A DNA stretch of 64,000 bases from CAZHAX01 sp964530325 (lineage in GTDB: Bacteria; Chloroflexota; Anaerolineae; B4-G1): contig CAZHAX010000001.1 of assembly GCA_964530325.1 (NCBI GenBank), positions 186,001-250,000 on the forward strand, read 5' to 3'. This document shows, one piece after another, positions 31,197 through 41,398 of this stretch. The notes under the pieces were generated by a model. It ran no database searches. It was not told the DNA's origin and worked only from the letters and a program-made list of their open reading frames with translations. Every line of letters begins with the position of its first letter. Position 1 is the stretch's first letter. A program made the translations under genes and the position numbers.

Positions 31197-32600
31197 ATGC
31201 AGATGCAGGCTATTCGATCGAGCCCCCCCAGCGCTGCTCGTCGATTGACATCGGCGTTCTTCGCCGTCGCGCTTGCGTCCGCCGTCATGGGGCTGCTGGC
31301 TGCAGCTGCGGCCAGCGCCGCAGACGGCGGAGTGTTCATGCGAGTGATCACCAACGTGTCTCGGCAGGCTACGGTTCCGTCCGTCCGTCCGGACCTGGCA
31401 GAGAGCCCAGATGGGAGCACCGTCGCGGTGGTCTGGATTGATGACAGCGGGTCCGGATACGAGCGGGGGCACGTACTTCTCCGCGCTGCGCCAGGAGCGG
31501 AGGTCGGCTGGGGAGACCGGATCACGGTATGGACCGGAAGCAGCCAGGGATGTGCCTACAGAGCGTCTGTGGCAGTCACGGGTACTCTGGCGCACATTGC
31601 CTACGTCGTCTTCTCAGGCACGTGCGAGTCGCCAACGACGTACGAGTTGCGGTATCGTGCTTGCTCGCTTTCGTCGATGACTTGCGCTGGGCCGGACCAG
31701 CTGATCACCTCCGGCAGCGACGGGATCTACTGGACGGATGTTGCTGCGGATCCCAGCGGGCGCCCCCACGTCGTCTTTTCCGAGTACGTCGGCGGCAAGG
31801 GCGATATCCGGTACGCGGTCTACAGCGACACAACCTGGGTCGTCACGGATGTGGCCACTGTGGAGGACAACCACAAGCCCTCAGTCGCTTGGTCGGGCGG
31901 ATACGCTCACGTGGCTTGGCTGCAGGAGACGAGACCCAGCGACGTGCAGCACTTCGAGGTCAACTACGCCCGCTGTGACCCCGAGAGTGGTTGCGGCAGC
32001 AGTGCTGGGCTGTCCGGCGGCCCGGAAGATGTCTATCAGCCCGGCGCTCCTGCCCTCGCGGCGGGAGGAGGGCGTGTGTTCGTAACCTGGGACGTCTGCG
32101 TGGCCGGCGACTGCCTGGACTACAGCCTGGTGTACGCGAGATCGAATGACCTGGGAGACAGCTGGCTATCCGACATCGTGGAGGTCGGCTCTCCCTACAC
32201 CTACTATGCAGGCTCTCCGAACTTGCAGGACTACGCTTCTACTGCATCGCTCGACGAGGAGCACACGCGGCGCCTGCAGCCTTCTATCTCGCTCAATGGA
32301 GCCGGATGGCCCGCCGTAGCCTGGCATGTCGATCGCAGCGGCGGTAGCGGAACAGACTACGCGATCTACTACAGCTATGGGACGACAGGCACGGTCAGCA
32401 GTGTTGCCTGGATCAGTCCCACCGTCTTGAGCAGAGGCCAGGCGACTACGCTCGGCTCTGCGCAGGTAGGAATCGGTGACGTCGACGGCCAGGAGTGCCG
32501 GGACGCGGCCTACATGGACGAGCAGACATCCTGGGAGGTCTACTACACCAGCGATGCGGAGTATACCCAGGTATTCATGCCCTTGGTCCTGAGGGAGTAG
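31197..32600 (+). CDS. Secreted beta-propeller-like protein of the Tad locus
   Basis: 467 residues, starting 4 bp after the giant TadE stop. Signal peptide with an Ala-rich core (about 15-44, cleavage after ASA). The mature part repeats the pattern [AV]-A-W/VVWID...G and PSVAWSGGYAHVAWLQ, PALAAGGGRVFVTWDV, PSISLNGAGWPAVAWHVD, spaced about 60-70 residues, typical of sialidase/BNR-like propeller blades. Catalytic sialidase residues are not recognisable. The C-terminus ends in VFMPLVLRE, resembling the aromatic-x-Pro-hydrophobic tails of many Chloroflexota secreted proteins. Its position inside the operon suggests a pilus-associated surface protein. Confidence 0.8.
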   Translation: MQMQAIRSSPPSAARRLTSAFFAVALASAVMGLLAAAAASAADGGVFMRVITNVSRQATVPSVRPDLAESPDGSTVAVVWIDDSGSGYERGHVLLRAAPGAEVGWGDRITVWTGSSQGCAYRASVAVTGTLAHIAYVVFSGTCESPTTYELRYRACSLSSMTCAGPDQLITSGSDGIYWTDVAADPSGRPHVVFSEYVGGKGDIRYAVYSDTTWVVTDVATVEDNHKPSVAWSGGYAHVAWLQETRPSDVQHFEVNYARCDPESGCGSSAGLSGGPEDVYQPGAPALAAGGGRVFVTWDVCVAGDCLDYSLVYARSNDLGDSWLSDIVEVGSPYTYYAGSPNLQDYASTASLDEEHTRRLQPSISLNGAGWPAVAWHVDRSGGSGTDYAIYYSYGTTGTVSSVAWISPTVLSRGQATTLGSAQVGIGDVDGQECRDAAYMDEQTSWEVYYTSDAEYTQVFMPLVLRE

Positions 32601-32610
32601 TCCAGGCGAC

Positions 32611-33264
32611 ATGGAAGCGAAGCCAAGGCAGGCCAGCGCGCGCACCGCAGATACCGGACGCAGGAGCGATCTCAGGGGGCGCTTGCTGCCGGCTGCGGGC
32701 GTCCTGGTCGTGGCCGTGGTCGCTCTTCTTGCGCTGGCCGGACCTGGGTCGGGGCCGCCGTCGTCAAGCCCGGTCTCACTGCCAGGGCTGGGTGGACAAA
32801 CCGCGATGGAGGCGCTGGATTCGGCTCTTGAGGCGGCCGAGCGGTGGGAGGCTGATGCCCAGCTTGCCGGGGCTTCCTGTACCTGGAGCGAGGCTGGAGT
32901 TGCCTCATCGAGCGAGACGGAGTGGGCATTCCAGTTCTACTCGCCGTCGACCCAGCGCCTGGCGGTGGTGATGGTGTCTGGAGACGCGGCCTGGCTGTTC
33001 CGGGACGTGCTGAGCCCATACGTGGTGCCGACATTCTCGACCGCCGAGTGGCGCGTCGATAGCGACGAGGCCCTGCAGGTCTGGTGGGACTACGTCGGCC
33101 GTTCGCTGCTGGGCAGGCATCCCACTGCGGACGTGGCTGTTCAGCTGCGGCCTTCGGCCGACCACGAGATGAGGCTAGTCTGGTCTGTTGTTGGGCTCTT
33201 CGGCGATCCTGACGACGCCCTGGCCGTCACAGTAAGCGGCGTCGAAGGTACGATAGTCCAGTAG
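32611..33264 (+). CDS. Membrane-anchored hypothetical protein of the Tad locus
   Basis: 217 residues. Short basic N-terminus, one membrane helix (about 27-44: LLPAAGVLVVAVVALLALAG), a Gly/Ser/Pro spacer, then a domain of about 160 residues containing SALEAAERWEADAQL and several Trp residues. No known domain recognised. Topology suggests an extracellular domain held by an N-terminal anchor. Ten bp after the propeller gene and 37 bp before TadE. Confidence 0.72.
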   Translation: MEAKPRQASARTADTGRRSDLRGRLLPAAGVLVVAVVALLALAGPGSGPPSSSPVSLPGLGGQTAMEALDSALEAAERWEADAQLAGASCTWSEAGVASSSETEWAFQFYSPSTQRLAVVMVSGDAAWLFRDVLSPYVVPTFSTAEWRVDSDEALQVWWDYVGRSLLGRHPTADVAVQLRPSADHEMRLVWSVVGLFGDPDDALAVTVSGVEGTIVQ

Positions 33265-33301
33265 CACCGAGCGGCTGTGCGGGCCGCCCATGGGGTAGAC
33301 C

Positions 33302-33940
33302 ATGAAAGAGCATGCTGAAGGAAAGCGTCAGGGGCAGGGCCTGGTCGAGATCGCCTTTGCTCTTCCTGTTCTGCTTATCCTGCTCATCGGTGTTGTGGAG
33401 ATGGGCTTTGCCCTCCGCAGCTACCTGGTCGTCGTGAACGCAGCGCGCGAAGGGGCGCGCTTCGCCTCACGTGCTCGGTACTCGGACCAGTACGTGGGCG
33501 AGCGGATCGTCAGCTCGGGCGGCGTGCAGGGGACGGATCCGGTGGGCAACCCGACACCTTTCCTGTGCACCACAGGGGAGGGCAGGAACACGGGCATCAT
33601 CGTCACGCACATTCCGATGACCAGCTCCGGCGGCATCGACTTGAGCGAGATCACTATCTGGCTCACCGGCGTGATCGCGATCACGGACATCCGCCCCATA
33701 TGTGAGGACGATTCTATGGTCTCCCTGGCGGAGATCAGCGCCAGGCATGCGGAGGCCACCGGCGACATCAGTACCGCCCGGGCTGCGGCCGAGTTGCCGC
33801 CCGGTGACAACCACATCGTCGTCGTCGAGGTGTTCTTCGCGCACTACCCACTGTGGAACATACCGCTGGTGCCCCTGCCCAGCCCCTGGTTGATGCGGGC
33901 CAGCGCAGAGATGCGGGTGATGACGGACCTGGGGAGGTAG
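33302..33940 (+). CDS. tadE: TadE-family pseudopilin
   Basis: 212 residues. Prepilin-like N-terminus GKRQG then QGLVEIAFALPVLLILLIG with Glu at +5, one membrane helix, then the TadE-typical NAAREGARFASR segment and an extracellular part. TadE-like minor pilins are processed by the Tad prepilin peptidase and help prime pilus assembly. Its stop is 3 bp before the TadG-like gene. Shares the QGLVE processing region with Flp and the giant TadE. Confidence 0.9.
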   Translation: MKEHAEGKRQGQGLVEIAFALPVLLILLIGVVEMGFALRSYLVVVNAAREGARFASRARYSDQYVGERIVSSGGVQGTDPVGNPTPFLCTTGEGRNTGIIVTHIPMTSSGGIDLSEITIWLTGVIAITDIRPICEDDSMVSLAEISARHAEATGDISTARAAAELPPGDNHIVVVEVFFAHYPLWNIPLVPLPSPWLMRASAEMRVMTDLGR

Positions 33941-33943
33941 GAG

Positions 33944-36052
33944 ATGGCGCGCTTGATAGGTAGACTAGTCGGCCTTGTCCGGCGGGGCCGGCACGGCCGC
34001 GGCGAAGAAGGCCAGAGTCTGGTAATCATCGTGGTGGCTTTCATTGGCATCCTGGGCTTCGTTGGCCTATCCATCGACATCGCCTGGGCTTTCGTGGAGA
34101 TGGTGCGCCTTTCGCAGGCCGTCGACGCGGCGGCGCTCGCTGCCGCCGCAGAGCTGCCTGTGGAGGCGGCTGCCCGGGAGCGGGCGCTCATCTACCTGCA
34201 GGCAAATGGGTACGACTTCGAGGACGGTGACACCATTGTTGTCACCGACGCTTACACGAACGGCCAGTATACCTCTGATCCGGACGCCGTGACGACGATC
34301 TGGATCGACACTGCCTACTCGCGGCAGCAAGGGCTGGCGGACAGTGTGCTCATCAGGGTGCGCAAGCGCGTGCATATGGTGTTCGGGCAGTTCGTCGGCA
34401 TCGACTACTTCCCGGTGGAGGATACTGCGGAGGCCGAGAACATCTCCAACATCGATACCGTGATCGTCTACGACAAATCCGGTTCGATGGAGTACGATAC
34501 CCTCTGCTATGGCTGCTGGGACCCTGATCCCAACCTGGAGTACCCGGACGGGAGGGTCTACCCGTTCACCTGGTCTACGACCTCGATCACGGCCGCCGAC
34601 CACTGCGCCGGCTGGGACAGCGCGACCGGCTACAACTGTGGGGCGTTCGTCGAGAACGGCACGTACGACTACAACGAGTGTGCTCACCGCAATGGCACCA
34701 GCGGCCCCTACTACGTCGTCATCGAGGCCGAGGAGTACTCGTATCGCAGCCCGCCCTGGGAGCGGGAGCTCTACCAGCCGAACATGACCTTCTGGGTCCC
34801 CCAGCACAATGGCGGCGATTCATACGACCGGACCGGCGCCTCGCCGTACGGCTCCGACCCCGGCACGGGGGGATACATCTCACACATGCCGGCCCATACT
34901 ACGATGGGCGGGAAGGGGCTCGACTGCCAGCAGGCAGCGTTGAACAGCTCGGATCTGTGCCAGAGCATCTGCACCAGCCCTGCGCCGCGGGTGGAGTACG
35001 ATTTCTACGCCCCCGTCACCGGCAACTACCACGTCTGGCTGAGGGGGAGGGGTGGCTACGTATTCTGGGCGCTCGACGCGGGCAGCGGTTCCGCTGTGAC
35101 GGAGAGTGGCTTCAACAACTCGTGGGAGTGGCAGGAGCTGACCAGCTCGGCCGTCTACCTGACCGAGGGCGCGCACACTCTCCGGCTGTGGGCCGGGCAG
35201 GCGGGATTCGACGCCGATCGCATCATCGTCACCAATCGCACCGACACCTCTCTGCCCTCCTCGGCGCAGGCGCTCCCGGCGAGCAACGGGCGCACGCGAA
35301 GCGCCTGCCTTCCTTGCGACGCCCGCTTCGCCGGCCTGCCGGGGGGTGGAACGGTCCCGAGCAGCCCCTGGCTGCTGCCCGACTGCCCCAGCGATATGAG
35401 CAGGAACGACATCTACGACGACCTGCAGCCGATTCGCGAGTCGCTGGAGGCTGCCAAGTACTTCGTCAGCCAGCTGAATCCCAATTTCGATCAGGTCGGC
35501 TACGTCACCTTCGGCAGTGACACCGACGTCGAGGCGGAGCTGCAGTGCCTGCGCCTCGAGGGGCTGGACCTGTGCACAAGCGAGGTAGTCACGGACACGG
35601 TGCTGGATGCATTGGATGCGACCCGGCCCGGAGGCTTGACGAACATCGCCGGGGGCATTCGTGACGGAATCGAGGTGCTCATGACCGGCCAGTGCTCGGA
35701 GAGCGATCCGCATCGGTGCGGGCGCCCAGGCGCGGCGCACATCATGATCCTGATGAGCGATGGACAGCCGACGGCCAACCCGGGCGGATGCAGCTTCCCG
35801 GGAGACCCCGACCTTGCGTGGGGCGACGGGACAGACCCGGACAAGAACTGCGTTGTCTTCTGGGCCCGCCGGGCCTATGGCGAGAACATTATCATCTACA
35901 CGATCAGCCTGGGCTCCGGCGCGGATTTCGAACTGATGGCCTACGTGGCCGACCTGACCGGCGGCGTTCACGAGACCGCCGAGAGCCCTGAGGACCTCTA
36001 CTCAGTATTCCAGGAGCTGTACGAGCGTATCTTCCTGCGCCTGACGCGCTAG
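33944..36052 (+). CDS. TadG-like protein with interrupted von Willebrand A domain
   Basis: 702 residues. N-terminal Tad pseudopilin-like membrane segment (GQSLVIIVVAFIGILGFVGLSIDIAW, about 23-48) with the following QAVDAAALAAAAEL typical of TadG. A vWA domain begins at about 172 with the MIDAS motif DKSGSM (177-182), then about 300 residues intervene, including a carbohydrate-binding-like module (YDFYAPVTGNYHVWLRGRGG; EGAHTLRLWAG). The vWA fold resumes at about 490 (LEAAKYFVSQLN, YVTFGS, GLTNIAGGIRDGIEVL with the MIDAS Thr, ILMSDGQPT with the MIDAS Asp). All metal ligands are present. The protein probably sits at the base or surface of the pilus. Confidence 0.87.
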   Translation: MARLIGRLVGLVRRGRHGRGEEGQSLVIIVVAFIGILGFVGLSIDIAWAFVEMVRLSQAVDAAALAAAAELPVEAAARERALIYLQANGYDFEDGDTIVVTDAYTNGQYTSDPDAVTTIWIDTAYSRQQGLADSVLIRVRKRVHMVFGQFVGIDYFPVEDTAEAENISNIDTVIVYDKSGSMEYDTLCYGCWDPDPNLEYPDGRVYPFTWSTTSITAADHCAGWDSATGYNCGAFVENGTYDYNECAHRNGTSGPYYVVIEAEEYSYRSPPWERELYQPNMTFWVPQHNGGDSYDRTGASPYGSDPGTGGYISHMPAHTTMGGKGLDCQQAALNSSDLCQSICTSPAPRVEYDFYAPVTGNYHVWLRGRGGYVFWALDAGSGSAVTESGFNNSWEWQELTSSAVYLTEGAHTLRLWAGQAGFDADRIIVTNRTDTSLPSSAQALPASNGRTRSACLPCDARFAGLPGGGTVPSSPWLLPDCPSDMSRNDIYDDLQPIRESLEAAKYFVSQLNPNFDQVGYVTFGSDTDVEAELQCLRLEGLDLCTSEVVTDTVLDALDATRPGGLTNIAGGIRDGIEVLMTGQCSESDPHRCGRPGAAHIMILMSDGQPTANPGGCSFPGDPDLAWGDGTDPDKNCVVFWARRAYGENIIIYTISLGSGADFELMAYVADLTGGVHETAESPEDLYSVFQELYERIFLRLTR

Positions 36053-36186
36053 CGTTGGCAGCGTGACAGGGGTGTTGCTGCGGAGGGGCCGAGGCTGACA
36101 AGTTGCTCGAAGCAGAGACCCGCCGCGGCGAGGAATGCCCACAGCGGGGAATAGGAGTCGAGCAGGGACTCTTGGGCAGGCCGTTC

Positions 36187-36215
36187 TTGACATCGGGTGC
36201 ACATACCGGTATCAT
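36187..36215 (+). promoter_or_regulatory. Sigma70-type promoter of the cpaB-cpaE-cpaF-tadB-tadC genes
   Basis: TTGACA (36187-36192), exactly 17 bp, TATCAT (36210-36215), in the 285-bp gap between TadG and CpaB. The implied leader is about 115 nt. Confidence 0.75.
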
Positions 36216-36337
36216 TGATGCAGCCGCGGGGCCAGCCGCAGTGTGGCGGTCGAGCGGCTGCTGATGGCTGTGTCGGATGCACCCTGCCACGACGGGGGAA
36301 GCCGGCGCGGTCGACAAAACGAGGCTAGGGAGGCGAC

Positions 36338-37480
36338 ATGCGAAGCGGTCGAGCGCTGATCATCGTGGGAGTGATCGTCGTGTTGGCGGGAGTGATCGTG
36401 GCCTACATCTTCCTGCGCGGCGCCGGGCAGCAGCAGCCTGAGCCCACGCCCATTCCCTCCACTCCGGGGCCAGGGGAGCCGACTTCGGTGCCGTACATTC
36501 CCCCGGCGGAGGGAATGAAGACGATCGTCGTTGCGGCGCAGGACATCCCGCGCGGTACTCGTATCACCGAGGCGAACCATGCCGTGAAGACGGCCAGCTG
36601 GCCTGAGAATGCCGTACCGGACGAGGTGCTGACAGACATCGAGGATGTCTACGGCACTATCGCCCGCACGGACATAGTGCGGGAGATGCCGATCCTGGAA
36701 GGTATGGTTACCGAGGAAGCGGGCGATCTGGCCGAGATGGGGTCCGATGCCGCGCTTATGATCCCCCGCGGGCGTGTGGCCTATGCGCTGTCCGTAGGCG
36801 GCAACGCCAGCGTGGCCTGGGCTATTCAGCCCGGCGATCACGTCGACGTACTGGTATCGATGCTTTTCGTGGACTACGACGAGCAGTTCCAGACGGTGCT
36901 GCCGAACCGGGACGACTCTGGGAACTCCGTAGGCCGGCAGGAAGAGCTGGCCGATGGGACGATCGTGATGGTGGTGCCCGGCGAGCAGGGACAGCGGCCG
37001 CGGCTGGTGACGCAGTTGACGGTCCAGGATGCCATCGTCCTCAGGGTTGGCACCTGGCTCGATGAGGAGCCCGTGGTGGTGCCGGAGGAGGAGCTGGCGG
37101 AGGGCGAGCAGACACCTGCGCCGGTGCAGCGCGTCGCTCGCTGGGTGACGCTTGCCGTCACCCCGCAGGACGCCGCAGTGCTCAAGTACTCAGAGGAGAT
37201 ACTGGCCAGCATGGACTTCGTGCTGCGCTCGGCGGCCGACCACGACGGGGCTGTGGTCACGACCGAGGCCGTCACGTTGCAGTACGTCTTCGACCGCTTC
37301 AACATCGAGCTACCTCCCAAGCTGCCCTACGGTCCGGCCTATCAGGCGGACTCCCTGCGCTACGGTGCGGCAGGAGAAGTGCTCGGCGAAGAGGTGATAG
37401 GCGGTCAGGCTGAGCTGACCCGCTGGCACGGTGTGTCGTCGCAAGTGGACGTTTCCGCAGCGGGCGCAGCCTCGGAGTAG
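36338..37480 (+). CDS. cpaB: Flp pilus assembly protein CpaB/RcpC
   Basis: 380 residues: an N-terminal membrane helix (about 8-27), a Pro-rich linker (PEPTPIPSTPGPGEPTSVPY), and an SAF/CpaB domain starting KTIVVAAQDIPRGTRIT, followed by YALSVGGNASVAWAIQPGDHVDVLVSM. CpaB proteins are periplasmic or extracytoplasmic Tad components, in diderms associated with the secretin. No secretin gene is present here, consistent with a monoderm envelope. It is 19 bp upstream of the cpaE-like gene. Confidence 0.9.
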   Translation: MRSGRALIIVGVIVVLAGVIVAYIFLRGAGQQQPEPTPIPSTPGPGEPTSVPYIPPAEGMKTIVVAAQDIPRGTRITEANHAVKTASWPENAVPDEVLTDIEDVYGTIARTDIVREMPILEGMVTEEAGDLAEMGSDAALMIPRGRVAYALSVGGNASVAWAIQPGDHVDVLVSMLFVDYDEQFQTVLPNRDDSGNSVGRQEELADGTIVMVVPGEQGQRPRLVTQLTVQDAIVLRVGTWLDEEPVVVPEEELAEGEQTPAPVQRVARWVTLAVTPQDAAVLKYSEEILASMDFVLRSAADHDGAVVTTEAVTLQYVFDRFNIELPPKLPYGPAYQADSLRYGAAGEVLGEEVIGGQAELTRWHGVSSQVDVSAAGAASE

Positions 37481-37499
37481 CTGCCCCTGACCGGATCAG

Positions 37500-38846
37500 A
37501 TGAGCGAAGGGCGCACTAGCGTGGAACAAGAGCGAATCAAGGTACTGATAGTCGACGACATCGGGGAGACCCGGGAGAACCTGCGTAAACTGCTGTCGTT
37601 CGATCCCGGCATCGAAGTGGTCGGTGCGGCGGCGTCCGGGCCTGAAGGCATCGAGATGGCCAAGGAGTTCCTGCCGCATATCGTGCTGATGGACATTAAT
37701 ATGCCGGACATGGACGGCATAGCGGCCACGGAGGCGCTGCTGCAGGAAGTGCCCAACGCCCAGGTGGTTATCGTCTCCGTTCAGGGCGAGACGGACTACG
37801 TGCGCCGGGCCATGCTCGCCGGTGCGCGCGATTTTCTGACGAAGCCGCCCAGCGGTGACGAGCTCATGAGCACCATCCGGCGCGTGCACGAGAAGGGCCG
37901 CTCGCGGCGGGAGATGGTTCCTGCCGAAGCTACTGCCGATGGCCAGCGCAAGCAGAAGGCGGCGCCGAAGGAGGATGCGCGCGGCGACGTGATCGCTGTA
38001 TTCGGTCCCAAGGGCGGCGTGGGCTGCACCACAATCGCCGTCAATCTGGCGATCGCAATGCAGGAGATGGCCGGAGATGGCGGGAAGGTCGCGCTGATAG
38101 ACACCAGCCTTCAGTTTGGAGACGTGGGGGTAATGCTCAACCTGAGGGCGAATCGCAGCATAGCTGATCTGGCTGACGAGATACTAGAGGTGGACAGCGA
38201 CTTGCTCAGCAGCGTCATGACCGCCCACGGCTCCGGGATCAAGGTCTTGCTCGCCCCGCCTCACCCGGAGGCTGCGGAGAGCCTAATCTCAGGCACTGCC
38301 GGCGAGCGTGCGGGAGGAGACCGCAAGCTGAAGCGAATACTGGAGGTGGCGAAGCGCGAGTTCAACACTGTGGTCGTGGACACCTGGAGCTGGCTTGACG
38401 ACAACGCCCTGACCGTCTTCGACGTAGCCTCGCTGATCGTTCTGGTTGTGGATCCGTCGATACCGGCGATCAAGAGCGCCCGCCTCCTGCTGGAGGTGGC
38501 CGGCAAGCTCGACTACCCCATGGCCAAGATCGCGCTGATCGTCAACGGAGCGGGCAAACGCTCGTTGGTTCGCCGTGAGCAGATAGAGCAGGCCTTGATC
38601 CCGGTGATGGCAGAAATACCTGTGGACGAGCAGGCTGCCGAGGAGGCGGCGAACCGCGGTGTTCCGCTGCTGATGCGCGATAGGAGCCGGCCCATCTGTC
38701 AGAGCCTAATGGAACTGGCGTCTAAGATCCAAGAGCGGCTCGCGGTGCCGGAGGAAGCCGAAGATACCGAAGAGGCGATTCCGTCGGCGCTGAAGGGGTC
38801 TGGAGGCACAGGCCTGCTCCGGTTGAGAAAGGTCTTCGAGAAGTAG
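37500..38846 (+). CDS. cpaE: CpaE/TadZ-like protein: receiver plus MinD-type ATPase
   Basis: 448 residues. N-terminal complete receiver domain (LIVDDIGETR acidic pair; Asp in VLMDINMPDMDG; Lys in FLTKPPSGDE), a charged linker (about 135-160), then a ParA/MinD ATPase with deviant Walker A FGPKGGVGCTTIAVN (about 168-182), Walker A-prime TSLQFGDVG and VVDTWSWLDD. TadZ/CpaE proteins position the pilus machine at a cell pole. Unlike many homologs, the receiver keeps all phosphorylation residues, so localisation may be under two-component control. Confidence 0.92.
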   Translation: MSEGRTSVEQERIKVLIVDDIGETRENLRKLLSFDPGIEVVGAAASGPEGIEMAKEFLPHIVLMDINMPDMDGIAATEALLQEVPNAQVVIVSVQGETDYVRRAMLAGARDFLTKPPSGDELMSTIRRVHEKGRSRREMVPAEATADGQRKQKAAPKEDARGDVIAVFGPKGGVGCTTIAVNLAIAMQEMAGDGGKVALIDTSLQFGDVGVMLNLRANRSIADLADEILEVDSDLLSSVMTAHGSGIKVLLAPPHPEAAESLISGTAGERAGGDRKLKRILEVAKREFNTVVVDTWSWLDDNALTVFDVASLIVLVVDPSIPAIKSARLLLEVAGKLDYPMAKIALIVNGAGKRSLVRREQIEQALIPVMAEIPVDEQAAEEAANRGVPLLMRDRSRPICQSLMELASKIQERLAVPEEAEDTEEAIPSALKGSGGTGLLRLRKVFEK

Positions 38847-38976
38847 CCTTGCTGCACAGGCGAAGCGCTGGGCGTGTACGAAGTGCAGGAAGACGATGAA
38901 CTGGATCCGACCCGGTCGGACCAATGCTTGGTTGGTAGATCAGCACTGAGTACGCCCGGGGTGGAGAGGTGAGTGG

Positions 38977-40350
<1,374 letters not shown>

Positions 40351-40433
40351 GCGGCGGGCGGCGTTGAGGCGTGTGCGCACATAGCGCGTGAGAAGCGAGA
40401 GACAGACGGCTGGGGTTAGGCAGTAGACTGAAC

Positions 40434-41378
40434 ATGTCGATCGTGTACTTCGTTCCGTTGGGTCTCGGTTTCCTTCTGCTTGTCGTCGGCTTTGTGATGT
40501 CGCGGCGCTCGTCGAGCTCGCTTATTGAGGAGCGGCTCGGCATTAGCGATGAGCCGGTCGAGGTCACAGAGGGCGTCAGCAAGCGCAAGTCCCCCGTGGG
40601 AGAGGCGCTCACACGCGTGCTAGCCCAGCGGGGCGTGGGAGCCGGGTTGAGCACGCAGCTCGCACAGGCGGATCTCAAGCTTACCGTCGGCGAGTTCATA
40701 GCCGCCACAGTAGTCCTCGTCATTGTCGCTTCAGCTCTGGCCTTCGTCTTGGCCGGGGACGTTCTGATAGTGGGCGTGGTTGTCCTGGCCGGAATCTTCT
40801 TGCCACGCTTCTATCTGAAGAGGTTGCGTGGCCAACGGCTCAAGAACTTCAACGACCAGTTGGGCGATGCCTTGAACCTGATCGTCAACTCCCTGCGAGC
40901 CGGCTACAGCGTCCTGCAGGCCATGGAATCGGTGGCCCAGGAGATGGGCCCGCCCATGTCTGTAGAGTTCGGACGGGTGCATCAGGAAGTGCAGCTGGGT
41001 CTGACTCTCGAGGATGCGCTGGCACACATGACGCGGCGAATCACCAGTGAAGACCTGGACATGACGGTCACCGCCATAAACGTTCAGCGCGAGGTCGGCG
41101 GCAACCTGGCGGAGGTGCTGGACTCGATCAGCCATACGATTCGCGAGCGTGTGCGCATTCGGGGTGAGATCCGGGCCCTGACGTCCTACGGTCGCGGAGC
41201 GGGTACGATGCTCAGCGCCATACCCATCATCCTGTCCGGGTGTATATACACCATTCAGCCGGATTTCATGTCCGCGATGTTCACCCACACATGCGGCTAT
41301 ATCCTCACAGCAGCCGCCGTGTCGGGCATCGTCCTTGGCTATGTCATCATCCGCAAGATCGTGAACATCGATATCTAG
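40434..41378 (+). CDS. tadB: Tad pilus inner membrane platform protein TadB
   Basis: 314 residues with a T2SSF (GspF) domain. Membrane helices at about 3-20, 85-125, and two near the C-terminus; the cytoplasmic part has the typical FNDQLGDALNLIVNSLRAGYSVLQAMESVAQEMGPP segment and INVQREVGGNLAEVLDSISHTIRERVRI. Works with CpaF and TadC as the assembly platform. 20 bp before tadC. Confidence 0.94.
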   Translation: MSIVYFVPLGLGFLLLVVGFVMSRRSSSSLIEERLGISDEPVEVTEGVSKRKSPVGEALTRVLAQRGVGAGLSTQLAQADLKLTVGEFIAATVVLVIVASALAFVLAGDVLIVGVVVLAGIFLPRFYLKRLRGQRLKNFNDQLGDALNLIVNSLRAGYSVLQAMESVAQEMGPPMSVEFGRVHQEVQLGLTLEDALAHMTRRITSEDLDMTVTAINVQREVGGNLAEVLDSISHTIRERVRIRGEIRALTSYGRGAGTMLSAIPIILSGCIYTIQPDFMSAMFTHTCGYILTAAAVSGIVLGYVIIRKIVNIDI

Positions 41379-41398
41379 CGGGTCGGGGGAATGCTACG

